Source: Dipteronia dyeriana (Eukaryota; Streptophyta; Magnoliopsida; Sapindales; Sapindaceae). From it: a stretch of DNA of 64,000 bases. Shown here one piece after another: positions 45,898-56,968 of the stretch; positions within the stretch are counted from its first letter, which is position 1, and each line of letters opens with the position of its first letter. The notes below the pieces were generated by a model. The model did no database searches and was not told the origin of the DNA. It saw nothing but the letters and a program-made list of their open reading frames with translations. Where the stretch lies: the NCBI GenBank assembly GCA_032871835.1, contig CM065296.1, positions 17,190,001 to 17,254,000 of the forward strand, read 5' to 3'. The translations under genes were made by a program, and so were the position numbers.

Positions 45898-47527
45898 AGC
45901 AAGTGGGAGATTGTTGGGATTATGCTCGATAATAAAAGTATACTAATGTATTTGACAATCTTTTCATATTAATAAAGTGATTTCATGTTTAATAAATCTT
46001 ATAGCATTTATAGTTTAATTATTATAATGGTCAAAAGTAAATAATCATAAGGTCAAAAGACTATTAGAAAAGAAGAATTGTTCATACATCTAGATATGTA
46101 TGTGGTAGACACAATTCTTTAGTTAGTCTTGAATAATACTCACAACTTAAGAAAAAGTTTGGGTGCCTTTATCTTGTCAAAGTTGTAGATTCTTTTGCTA
46201 GCATTTGGGTGGGATCAAATGTGTTATGATGAATCTAAAATCATCAAAGTGTGGTGTCTTTGGGCAAAAGAATCTAGTGCACTGGGTGCATTGAATCAGA
46301 TCACAATGAAATCTTTTATCTAGAACTTTCAATAGATAAAAGTTTTCATTTGAAAACAATCGGAGAGTCTATCTCAGTCCTGAGATAAATGATGGACTTT
46401 TGGTTGCAAGTTTTATCATTTGAGCTATCAATGAGTACGATTATATAGCATAGTCTATCCTTGATAGTTTGGTGGTATTCATTTGTTAATCGATAGAGGA
46501 CTTCATTTATAGATATGGACATCGTGGCTCCATTTATTAAATAAGAGTAGAATATCATCATATGGATGTTTAGAGGTATTGTATATTAAATCTTAACGTT
46601 AAGCTTTCAATAGTGTCTATTAAAACATGGCTTCTCGACAAGTCAAAATATCCAAGTTCAAAATGTGGTCATATGAGTAAATATGGTAACTTGGAGAGCT
46701 ATAGGTGGTCTATGAGCTCTTGGCGATTACTGGTATTCTTCACGAGGATACACTTTCTGCATTAAGATTGTCTAGGGTGTGAATGAGAAATATTAACTTA
46801 TTATTTCTTTATTTAAGAGTTCAATTTTCGTTATTTAGTGGAATGAACAAAATTAATAAATTGGATCTAAGTGAATCATTTGTTGATTGTGATTAGGTTA
46901 TGTCTATTGAAGCTTAAATTTAGATAGCCCGCCAAGATCCCTAATCCACACGAACTTACATGGATCACTTGATATATTCTACCGAACCAATTTAGGGGTC
47001 CATCTAGAATTGTATTAAGGCTTTTGGACTTGTTTCTTTTTGTAAGAATTGGTCTATTTCACATGTGTACTTTTTATTAAGGTCCAATGGATTTAATAAA
47101 ATAAGAAAAATAATATATATGCCTATATAATGTCATGGGCGGCAAGGCTAATATATAAATGCCTAATATATTATTTTTTATTTTATTATTTAATTAAATG
47201 GGAATTAATTAATATATTGATTAATTAATTATTTAACTAAAAGTCAAAATCTTTTTCCTAATGGGAGAAGGTCTCCTAATATTATACTAATGTTGGTAGT
47301 ATAATTGATATTAAAGACTATATTTGATAAGTAGATAAATAAAATGAATTATTTATCTAGACAAATTAAGAAGTCTTTAATATTGTCACAAATACACTAA
47401 TGAGTTGGATAAGGAGTCTTGGTATAGGAAATAATTCGTTTTGGAAAATGATTCTCGATCTCTAAGTAAATCCACCTAAGAATAGGATTCTTGCATACCA
47501 AGTTAATCCTCTTTAGGAAAGGATTTG

Positions 47528-49765
47528 ATGAAATATTTGTGCGTGGCAATACCAATGAGTTTAAAATGAGTGATATTTCATGAAGAAGATAGTTGATGAT
47601 TTATCTTCTAGAATTCATCTTGCCATGAGTAATGATCATGATGTTATTTGTATTGGTTCACCTAAGACCAATATGGTCAAAGGTGAGTGCTCTCATACTT
47701 GATTGAGTAGCACATATGAGAATATTTCTTTTTGTTCTTGTTTGATAAGAGTTATAAGTTTGATGCTTGATTAAGCCATTTGTAATATGCTCGATTTACT
47801 ATTCAAACTTGGTGTCTCTAGTCAATACATGGACTTAATATTCTCATACTTTTACTATGATGGTCAAAATTTGTAGGTTGACTTTTGAGAAGTTCAATTT
47901 TGAAATCTATTTGGTGTACTTTGTTAAGACTTTTGGAGAAAGTCATTTTATATGTTTGTTTGAGTTGAGATATTCAGTCTTTATTCTCTTGGGAAGACAC
48001 ACCAACAACTTGTTGTCATGAGGACAAACAAGCCAAGAGAGCTCATAAAAAGGGCGAAGACTTTACGTTGATGAAAAAGCTTGCTAAGGTATATCTATAC
48101 TCTAAAGATTGCTTTCTTGATTCATCTTTTCAACTCTATGTGTGCATTACATCATGTAGCATGTCATATTAGAGAACTAGTATAGCTTTCATATGGTTCT
48201 TGATGACATTTGCTCTCTAAAGATCATTTAGTGATTTGTTAACAATGATCTTATATATGATGTGTGAAATGCTTGTTTGATTGATGAGTGGCATACTTTT
48301 AAAAAATATGAGCTTCATATTCAATGAAAGCTACTCTATTGAGAAGTAAAGATCTTAAGTAAGTCTCTTTGTATTGCTTTTAGATCATGTGCTTTTAAGC
48401 CTTAAAAAAAATTGGATTTCAAAAGTGCACACTTTGCTTCTCTCATATGTTTAGTTTGAGTAAGTTGAGTTTGAAGATATGTGAGTTATGGATGCTCCTT
48501 GAAGTCTTTTGACTCGTACATTTAAGATGATGTATGGTTAGTATCTATTTTGCTTTGGCAACTACATAAGAACTCAACGAGCACCTTCATGAAAAGAGCT
48601 ACACACTTTGGTTGTGAAGCCACCCAATGTAGGAAAGGGCTACACCATTGTGATGAGTGAAAGCCGTCATGAAGTGTATATTTTTAAGTTTAAAAAAAAA
48701 ATCAAAGTAGTGTTGAAAATAATTATTAAAAAAAATCTTTGATTCAAAGCCTAAAAAGAAATGGAGGAAAGCTTAAATGACTATAGTTGAAAATTGTGAT
48801 TGCTCAGGTTGAAAAAAAGAAATAAGAATACGAGCCACATGCACACACATGCTCATATGTTGAAATCTATTCTCTTAAAAGCAAAAAATTTCGGATGATA
48901 ATCGGTTTGACCTTTTATGGAAAAGCTTAGGATGACTAGATGTTGATATGGTTTGAATGTTGATGATCCAATTACTCCTTTATATATGTTTGAAGCAAAT
49001 CCACACACACACTTATTTTGCTTACAAGTGAATTTTATTTGCTAGCAATTTTAGAAGAATTATGAGAGAGATTGAAAATCTTGGTGTATCTCTCATAGTT
49101 TGTGGAGCTTATTTTGTTGAATTTCTTTAAAATTGCTTGATTGTGTGATTGTGTGGATATCATTGTGAACAATATCCTATCTTAATCTTAGATAGAGCAC
49201 TTATCAAGGGGGAGCATAGTATGCTAGACTTTGTTCTCTTTTTTCACATGTTTTTATTTAGATAAAAAAACATGACATAATTGAATATTGAAAATGCATG
49301 TTTCTTATCTCATATATTGACCTCTTTTCCCTTGACTGTCCCTTGTTTGTTTCTTTGACTATTCCTTGACAAAAAGGGGGAGAAATGTATACCTCACAAT
49401 GTGTGGAAGAAATGTACCTCTTGGTGGATTATTGACATTCTTGTATTAAGGGGGAATTCTTTTCTTATGGGGGAGTAAAGAATTCTTATATTTTGAGGTT
49501 AATGAACTAAAAGGAGTGCTTTAAAGTGAACTTTTATATGAGATAAATGATTTCTTGTTTGATTTTTGTGGATATATCTCACCAATCTTCATTGTAGAAG
49601 ATCTCTTGTTTGTTTGGTTGTGCTTGTCTCATAGGTGCCTTGATGATTAAAGAGGAGAATCTTGAAGACTCATGAAGACTTGAAGATATGTTAGTTTAGG
49701 GTTTTCATTGTAATGTGAGGATGTGAGAATGAAATCAACTATGAGTTATCATTGTATGGTGAGGT
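47528..49765 (+). other. Internal 3' region of element D
   Basis: No ORF of useful length. The first 170 bases could be a coding remnant (short frames broken by stops); I cannot assign it. The remainder is AT-rich non-coding sequence, with A-runs near 48690-48730, ending in a purine-tract cluster. It likely represents the long 3' UTR typical of Sireviruses. Confidence 0.6.
49371..49480 (+). promoter_or_regulatory. Purine tracts of element D
   Basis: AAAAAGGGGGAGAAATG at 49371, AAGGGGGA at 49448 and TGGGGGAGTAAAG at 49468. The first has the same GACAAAAAGGGGGAG context as in elements A and M, which is the main reason for the Sirevirus call. Confidence 0.7.
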
Positions 49766-52178
49766 TGTTAGGTTTTAGATTTGTGTTGGCTTGATTCCAT
49801 AACAAAACGCTCTTTGTTTGTATTGCTTAGTTGCTTAGGTGGTTCGTGATGAGATCGGGCTTCAAAGATGAAAAGCGACTTCGCATGCAAAGTTCGTCTT
49901 CAAGAGGATATATGCTTACTTGGATGCTAAGGTATCACGATTCTTCCTCCTCTTGCAAGGCGTAGGAGCACACACACACAATTCATACATTTGTGTCCCT
50001 GCATCGTAGCACATCATTTAGTATAACACATTCACACACTTGAAGTTTAATGCTCATGCATTGGTATGAAAGTAACATGTTTTGGACAAATGCATGATTG
50101 GAGACTATCTCTATACAGTTTGCATTCTTGTGTGAAATGTGTTTGTATGTTTATATATTTATATAACATGGATATTGGACTTGAATTTGATGTTATATTG
50201 TTCCTTATTGAGTTCCGATCATTTCGGTTACTCATACACTTGATTTCGAGTTCCGAGTAAAAATTTATGAAACTTTCCAGTCAAGTTGCATGCATTGTCT
50301 TCGTATTCATATATCGAGACAATTTTTTTTTTCTGGGTTGAGTTTCATAGTCATCCATGTTCGTGAGAGAGTTCCGTTTTGTAATCCGTAAACGGATTCG
50401 AATTCAGAGTTTGGAGACCGAAGAACGGTCGAAGAATACTAAAGGTATATAAAATAATAATAATAATAATGGCAAATTACCATTTCCCACCTTGGCCGAA
50501 TTGGCGCATGACCATCTCGCCAAAAATATCTCTATGGTCACAAGATCCCCACGGCACATCTCGGCTGTTTTTTGTTTCACGATTTAAAGAGGTTTTTATT
50601 ACATATATTGCATGCATATAATGTTTGGTGTGGATGATCAATCAAATCAATTGGAGTCACATGCTTGATTTTCTATTGTTGAACTTGAATGCTTCTAGCG
50701 TGAGCTCATTGCGTGGAATAATTTTTAATTCATCAACTTTTTATAGTGTGACGCATTCACGTGAAACCTATCGTCTTGTGCTTCTTTTGCTGCAATGCGT
50801 CGTCGTTCATTGAGCATCTTAGTGTCTCTTCCGTGAGCTCTTGTTGGCGCGGCATATTTTGAGAGGTCCCTTGAATATTTTCATATATTCATTTTTGACC
50901 TGCATATTTTTGAAGCAACTTTTCAAAAAAATAATTGGTGATATCTCTCTCATTACAACTCGGATTGACTTGATTCAAAAACCGAAATCGAGTGTTTTGA
51001 AGAGATCTACAAATCCCAAGCATTTTCAGAACCAAAAGGATGTCTTGATTATTCACGGTGTTCAGATTTTCAGTTCGAGATTTCATCCTTGTTGGTAAAA
51101 TCATCTTCTTCTTAGTTTTCTTCTTGGATCTTTTTATTGATTGATGCCTTTTGATTAAGAAGCATGACTAAGATGATTTTGATATCATTTTGTGGTTTGT
51201 TGTTTTGATTTTCAAGTTTAGCTAGATTTGTGATAAGTTGATTGATTTGTGCTAAACTTGATAAACATGAAATTGTTTCTAGAAATCTTTTGTTCTTATG
51301 CTTGACTGACTATTTCTAGATTTAATTTCATTTTCTAAGGACTATGTCTAAATCAATTGGTATATTCATTTAATTGATTTGGTTCTTAGTTGATAACATG
51401 CTTAGGTTACCTAGATACATTTGTGATTGTTCTTTGAAAGCATAATCTAGCTATCTAGTTGTATGTCCATAGAATTTGTTGATCATCATTTTCTATGTTG
51501 AGTGCTTATTTTCGTTTTGCATTCATGATCACTTAGAAGCCTTGTGAAGAGGTAGGAAGTCTCATGTCTTAAAGTGATTCTTTGATTTGAGCAATTGGAA
51601 GTCTTAGCTAAAGTCGAGAGGACTTGGATAGCTAAGCAAGTGGAAGTCTCGGCAAGAGGTGTGAGACCTCGAATTGCTGAGCAAAGAAGTCTCAACTAGA
51701 GTCGAGAGGACTCGGATAGTTGAGCAAGAAGTCTTGCCTAGGGTCTGGAGGATCCGGAAATGTGAGCAAGGAATCTTCCTAGAGACAAGAGGTCTTGGAT
51801 AGGAAGTCAGCTTAGTAGATCACTAGGTTCAAGGGTAGAGTAAGAGTGATAGCTTGGAGAGCATGTGTTGATTGCTTGATTGTGTAACTCTTATTTGAAA
51901 TAGTGGATTTGCTTTTGCCGGTGGTTGTGGTATCAACCCGTGGATGTTTCCTCTTAGGAGGTTTTACCACGTAAATATCTTGTGTTGATTTTTAGCATCT
52001 TTAATTTCTTTACTTAGTTGATTTGTGTCGATTGATTTGTCATATATCATTTTGGATATTATACTAAGTGTTGTAAAGATTGCTTGTGTTTTTAAAGAAG
52101 ATTAAAATTTGAGCATATACCTATTCACCTCCTCCCCCTAGGTATATTTTATACTATAATTGGTTAAGGGAATTTACA
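49766..52178 (+). repeat. LTR of element D
   Basis: Proposed start TGTTAGGTTTTAG at 49766 after TATGGTGAGGT; end GGGAATTTACA at 52178. About 2.4 kb. The left boundary is a best guess from the position of the short ACACACACAC block; the right boundary is supported by the ATTTG repeat. A ~44-bp tandem repeat lies inside. Confidence 0.55.
51597..51800 (+). repeat. Degenerate ~44-bp tandem repeat in the LTR of D
   Basis: About five units of GGAAGTCT..CTAGAGTCGAGAGG..TCGGATAG..GAGCAA. GTCGAGAGGACT is at 51613 and again at 51701 (88 bases, two units). Lengths vary from 42 to 45. Confidence 0.7.
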
Positions 52179-52773
52179 ATTTGTGAACCTATAAATATAG
52201 GTTGTAAATTTCGACCAAGCCTTATTTTTTGGTGTGAGAAGTTGATTTTTATTTATTTTTTTATTGTCATAAAAAAAAACTTTGTCCAACTCATTGTGTG
52301 AAGAATTCGGCCAAGCATAGATAAAAGATGGAACGTTTTTGTTTTTGATAGTTCACTAGTATCCTTTGCATCAAAAGGGTTTTGTGTACAATATCAAATC
52401 AAGGTTCATGCAGATTTCAATCAAATTGATTGATAATTCACAAGTGACCGGACGTTCTTAGTTTTTCTCTTGGAGGATTATTGTGACTAACAAAAAAGAA
52501 GATTTTGTTTTTTTCCATCATCAAGTATACAATTTTAAAAAAGGGAGCCCATACTCCTAGGTGATTCATGTTCGTGATTGGATTGGAAGATCTTGTGGAT
52601 TTAATTCGACGCTAGTTCAACCGTCATAAAAAAAAGGGTACGATACTTTTTTTTATATACATCAATTAATCTAGGGTTAAGGTTCCTGTTATTAAAAAGG
52701 GAAAAAATTTATTTATACCAAACCCTTTTTTTTAAAAAAAAAATCACGCTTCTATTGCGTGATTTTCCATACA

Positions 52774-54054
52774 CTTTCATCGTTTTGCTGTTCTCATATC
52801 GTCATGCTCCATCTTGATCTAGAGCCCGATCGTAGGCCTCTTGGTAGGTCTCCGAAGGTCGTTTTACAAAGAATCTGAAAAGCTGACCCGCTAACAGGTT
52901 CCGCCTGAAATTGGCAAGGGTCTTCTTCTTAGTGAAGACCCCCATCTGGATGACTTCCTTGTGGAACCACTCCATGTAATCCCGGAGGGTTTCCCCCCTT
53001 TCCTGGATAACATACTGTAAATGGATGGGGTCTTTTATCCGGGGTTTGATTCCCTGGAATTATGAGCAGAAATCTGTTGACAGCTTTGTGAAGGAGTCCA
53101 CACTTCTATCGGATAGCTTTCTAAACCAGGTCTTGAAACAATCTGTTAACGTAGTAGGGAACATCTAGTACATAGTGGCTCTTGTTGTGTTATGGACTTC
53201 CATATGTTGGATGTAGCTCTCCAAGTGGCTCAAAGGATCTTCTATACCGGAGAACTTGTCTGATGGCATCTTAAACTTTAGTTGAAGCTCCGCCTCCCAA
53301 ATTCATCTGGTAAAGGGGGCGTTCATTTTCCTCAGGGGTCCTTTTTTACCTCCTTACCCTTCCCTATTTTAATCTACTGGATCTTCTTCTGCATTTTAGC
53401 CAGTTGGTTCCTTAGGCGCTTATTTCCGTGCTTCGTAGAATCAACCTCAGAAATCTTATTGTCAGATCCCCCTAACGAGCTAGGTACTTCCATTTCGTCG
53501 TTATATAGGGTAGGGTCTACTTACGCATTTTTTCAACTACCTCCGACTTCGGCTCGAGGTTCCTTTCTGAAAGTCATCGGTCGATGAGGGTTGTGAGGTG
53601 CCCTCGATGGAAAGTCGTCTGCCGACTTAACCTGCCTAGGTCAATAGTTGGTCGGCCTGTCCGGGACTGAGGGCATGGCCCTAGCCTTTCCCGGATGGAA
53701 GTTGTAGGCCTAGTCCTATGGTAGGCAGGGATCGGTATGAGGTCCCAACCGATCAAAAACAGGCTGCCTGACAGCGGGTCGGCTTGCTTCCCATCAGATT
53801 CCCAGATCTGCCAGTTAAGGGTTAATTACTTCTGTAGCTAGACAGAGGCAGACATTTTCCACAATGGCTGATGCATGATGATAAATCACAGCTGGGTTCA
53901 CTGCTAGAGGAGTTGGAGTCCACTCCACGCTTGGCTGATGTGAAGCTGGCTTACGGTGCTTGGAGTTCTTTCCCTTTTTCTGCTCTTTCTAGGTAAAGGG
54001 GGCAGACAGATGTCCTGAAGTTTCGTGCTGTCCTTGAGAGGAGTGAAGCCTCAT
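52774..54054 (-). pseudogene. gag: Ty3/gypsy gag remnant
   Basis: Likely start ATG at 54054 (MRLHSSQGQHETSGHLSAPF), 42 bases after the primer site. The N-terminal half (54054-53300) is broken by at least eight stops. The retrotransposon gag core is clear from about 53285 down: KFKMPSDKFSGIEDPLSHLE, SYIQHMEVHNTTRATMY, a stop, MFPTTLTDCFKTWFRKLSDR, SVDSFTKLSTDFCS, another stop, IHLQYVIQERGETLRDYMEW, FHKEVIQMGVFTKKKTLANF, LLAGQLFRFFVKRPSETYQE. This matches the standard plant gypsy gag pattern (PTTL..A..WF..LP..SI.SF..L...F). The frame ends at TGA near 52795. It is a dead copy; GC content is higher than that of the surrounding copia DNA. Confidence 0.85.
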
Positions 54055-54096
54055 GTCCACTTGTACAAAACAACAAGCTTGTAAGTATAAAAATTA

Positions 54097-54110
54097 TGGC
54101 GGTGCCAAAA
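54097..54110 (-). promoter_or_regulatory. Primer binding site of the gypsy element
   Basis: On the minus strand TTTTGGCACCGCCA lies two bases after the LTR end. It resembles the TTTGGCGCC-type sites common in plant gypsy elements; the exact tRNA is uncertain. Confidence 0.55.
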
Positions 54111-54112
54111 AG

Positions 54113-55142
54113 TGTTAACGGAGAATATACTAGAGTTGAGAAATTTCGATTAACACCCTCGAGACCACTATCACATAGGTGGTGGTCGAGGTTGGTACCT
54201 TAGGTTCCTAACCTGACAGAATAAATATAGATGTGTGAATATAAGTGCAATGCAGACGGTAAAGTATTGGCTTTTATTATCAACTATGAATATCATACAC
54301 AAAGACTCTTAAACACTCTTAATCTCTCGGGGATACAGTAAGGTGACAACCTCGTGCCTGTCGAATAGTAGATAATAGTGGAGGCCGTGTTCTGATTACA
54401 AAATTTAGGCCGAAGACTCAAAAACTCTCTTTTTTCCTTGTCGTTCCTCCTCATGCTTGGACCAATTTATACATGGTCCAAGTAGGTTTAAACTTGTAAA
54501 TTGTTGACTTTGAATTATACATCCTAAGAATCTATTTCTTCTTTATCGTGCGGGATCCTTTATTTGAAAGTTGTTGACTTTGAATTAATAACGAATTTGT
54601 GAATATCTTTGGTGGAGATAACTTTGTTTCCTCTTTGGACTCAATCTCTTGTCTTACACGTACACCGGGTTTTAATGTTCGATAGGGTGTAGATATGATC
54701 TTGTTGATTCTTCATAGAGGTCATCGAGTTAGCTGTTCGTTGTTTCGTAGAGTGAGGTAGACCCTTGCCTTAGTTTTGGCACCAGAAGCTTGCCTTGACC
54801 CTTGGCACCAGAAGCTCGGTCTGACCTTTCCCGATCCTTTAGAGCTTGAGACGGCCTTGTGGGCACTCATTGGGGGGAGCATGAATTATGCGAGCTTCAT
54901 TTTTCTCTTCCAAATGGGTTCGAGTATTCCTTAGCGAATTGGAACGTAGTTATAGCATGAACCTGATATCTTTAAAGGCCCCCTCTTTTTATGCCTGGAA
55001 AGGTTGGTGGGCTTCTAGGGAGGTTACGAGGTAATTTTGATCACAGGAAGCCCAAATAACCACGTATCGTGCTTTTCCCGAATTCCAGTGTTGGCGTAAC
55101 GGGCTCGATCTGGTCGTGTCGGTCTCCATTCCTGATAGTTCT
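54113..55142 (-). repeat. Gypsy LTR, part next to gag
   Basis: In plus view starts TGTTAACGGAGAATATAC; about 1030 bases, up to the insertion of element E at 55143. No ORF. Includes sequence rich in CTTGGCACCAGAAGCT repeats (about 54775-54815: two copies 'ggcaccagaagct'). Confidence 0.75.
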
Positions 55143-56836
55143 TGTAAGTTCCTCAGTTTTTGATTAGCTCATTTTATTGACAACCACATTTGGGGATTAA
55201 TGTGCAAGGGTAGTTTAGGCCATCATTGTTCAAGACCCAGCTCAAGCTTCATAAGGAAAATAATTTGCTTAACCTTATCTGAAGAGTTTTTAGTGCACAC
55301 ACACACTCTCATGCATGTATTTGATCATCTTGCATGAATGCTTAATTGCCTTAATTGTGTGCCTCTTTGCCATAAATCTTGCTTGGCTGTTTGTTGCATT
55401 TTTATTTGCCCTTAGAAGAGTTTTTTCCCCTTGACCGCGATCGGGATTGCTCTTTGTGCATTGTCTCCGCCGCGGCATGCACATCGGTGTTCTCCAGGCG
55501 TTGCACGCTGCTGCTACCGATGTCTGTACACATTGCATACACAGCGGTCTCCCAAGCGGAGTTTCCCAGTGATGCACCGCTGGCTCTACCGTGGTCTGAA
55601 CATTGCCTGTACCGTGGTCTGGACAGCGGAGATTCCCAAGCGATGTTCCGCTCGCGATACCGAGGTCTGAACACTTGCCTAGGTTGCGGCACGCACATCT
55701 GTCATGGTGGGAATCAGTTGCCTCTTGTCCAAAACGATGCCGTTTTGTGTAGGGCACATTATATAAATGTTCTCTTCTCTTCTCTTTAGTCTTGTGAGTC
55801 CAAGAAGCCATCTTTACTCACTAAGCTTTTCCTTGAGAGAGAACTTGACTCCAAGAGAGAGAGAGCTCCCAAGAATCCTTTTATACTCAACCAATCTTCA
55901 ATCCATGAGTATCTAACATCTTCCAAGCATGGTTTCTCTTGTTTGTCATTGACTAGGTAATCTCTACATGCCTTAGAATTTCTTGTTCCATTCTTATGAC
56001 ATGTATGCCTAGGTTTAGCAATTATTGTTCATTAAATGTATGTTATTGAGTTTAATTGCATTTATAACATGCTTGGGTTGTTGATTGTTGGTTGAGATTT
56101 ATATTTTGTGATAGCTAGGGTTTGTGACCATTTTGCCATTCAAGCTAAATCTTTATGCTTTGCATTTAGATATTGTTTAGGACTCATTGATTGCATTTTG
56201 TTATTACATTATAGTCCTTGCCATGTTTTATGACAACATGTGTTGATTGGCTCTTTGTTTGATAACTAGGATATATTGTTGCATAATTATATCTAGTTAA
56301 GTCTTAATGAACATTCATTTAGACATTGATATCTAGGAATTATACTTAGTGACATTCTTTAATTCCTAGATAAGCATTTAGTGTTGCTTAGCATTACGTG
56401 CATGTTTGAATATTTTATCATATTCACTTAGGTTGTGTTTGACTCTTCATTGAGGTTAAGTCTTGTGACTAAGTGGTTAGGGCACAAGCAAATAGATCAA
56501 GAATCACTATTAAGGCCTTTAGGTAGAGTGAAAGGGTTAGTAACTGTAGGGTGTGACGGGAGGTCAACCTAGGTTGTAAACTTTCATTCAATAGTGGATT
56601 TGAGGATCTAGTGTGGCCACATATCAGCCCATGGTTTTTCCCATTTGGAGGGTTTCCACGTAAATATTTGGTGTTGTTATTGTTTTAAGCATAATTGATT
56701 TTATTGAATGCTTGTTTACTTGGGGTAATTTGTTTTAATATTGATTAATCGAAAAATCGGTAGTTGATTCGATTAAAACCTATTCACCCCCCCCCCCCCT
56801 CTAGGTTATAGACACACACGTTTTAGGGAACTTTCA
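55143..56836 (+). repeat. 5' LTR of element E
   Basis: Starts TGTAAGTTCCTCAG, ends GGGAACTTTCA; about 1694 bases, the longest and probably complete A/E-type LTR. Palindrome block 55430-55700, with one intact CCGCGG (55470) and several CCGTGG or CCGAGG decayed forms. TATA at 55760-55767; C-run at about 56787. Confidence 0.95.
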
Positions 56837-56838
56837 AT

Positions 56839-56850
56839 TGGTATCAAAGC
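56839..56850 (+). promoter_or_regulatory. Primer binding site of element E
   Basis: TGGTATCAAAGC, two bases after the LTR; one change (G to A) from the perfect initiator-Met site seen in M. Confidence 0.88.
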
Positions 56851-56968
56851 ATGTGCCTAGATATACTTAGGTGATCCGTGCTCTGTATGTGTCTTGCTTG
56901 TGCATTCTTGTTGTTTGCATCTTGTGTGGTGCATTACATTTGTATCTCATTCATTTAACCCAAACACT

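Larger units (their letters stand above)
47528..52178 (+). mobile_element. Divergent Sirevirus-like element D, 5'-truncated
   Basis: It has a 3' internal region with Sirevirus-type purine tracts (47528-49765) and an LTR (49766-52178), but no 5' LTR or gag-pol. Both sides carry ATTTG (47523-47527 and 52179-52183), so a full element probably inserted and later lost its 5' part. Its LTR shares only short blocks with A/E: ACACACACA near the start, and a CCCGTGG...CCACGTAAATAT block with CACCTCCTCCCCCTAGG near the end. It is therefore a different subfamily. Confidence 0.7.
9346..52773 (+). mobile_element. Host B element: Ty1/copia, interrupted by several insertions
   Basis: A plus-strand copia element related to the Tnt1-94 polyprotein group (lineage not assigned). 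Visible parts are the end of gag through integrase (9346-10464), the rest of integrase through RNase H (43939-45897) and a 3' LTR (45912-52773, itself split). The 5' part lies left of the window because Sirevirus A sits in its gag. It is inserted in the gag of a minus-strand gypsy element; the bases after its LTR (CTTTC) should also be found left of the window. The integrase reading frame continues exactly across the 33.5-kb insertion (LRIF / GCPAHVLKG). Confidence 0.85.
45912..52773 (+). repeat. LTR5: 3' LTR of the host B element, split by element D
   Basis: Starts TGTTGGGATTATGCTCGATAA after the tract CAAGTGGGAGAT. It runs to about 47527, is interrupted by D (47528-52178), and resumes at 52179 to end at TTTTCCATACA (52773). 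TATAAATA at 52190-52197. The last segment contains a perfect 9-bp inverted repeat (AAATCACGC / GCGTGATTT, about 52740-52765) not seen in the other B LTRs. Confidence 0.85.

Noticed and set aside
50047..51104. Short ORFs in the D LTR (50066-50260, 50625-50813, 50841-51098)
   Set aside because: No family resemblance, no codon bias visible, and located in a presumed LTR.
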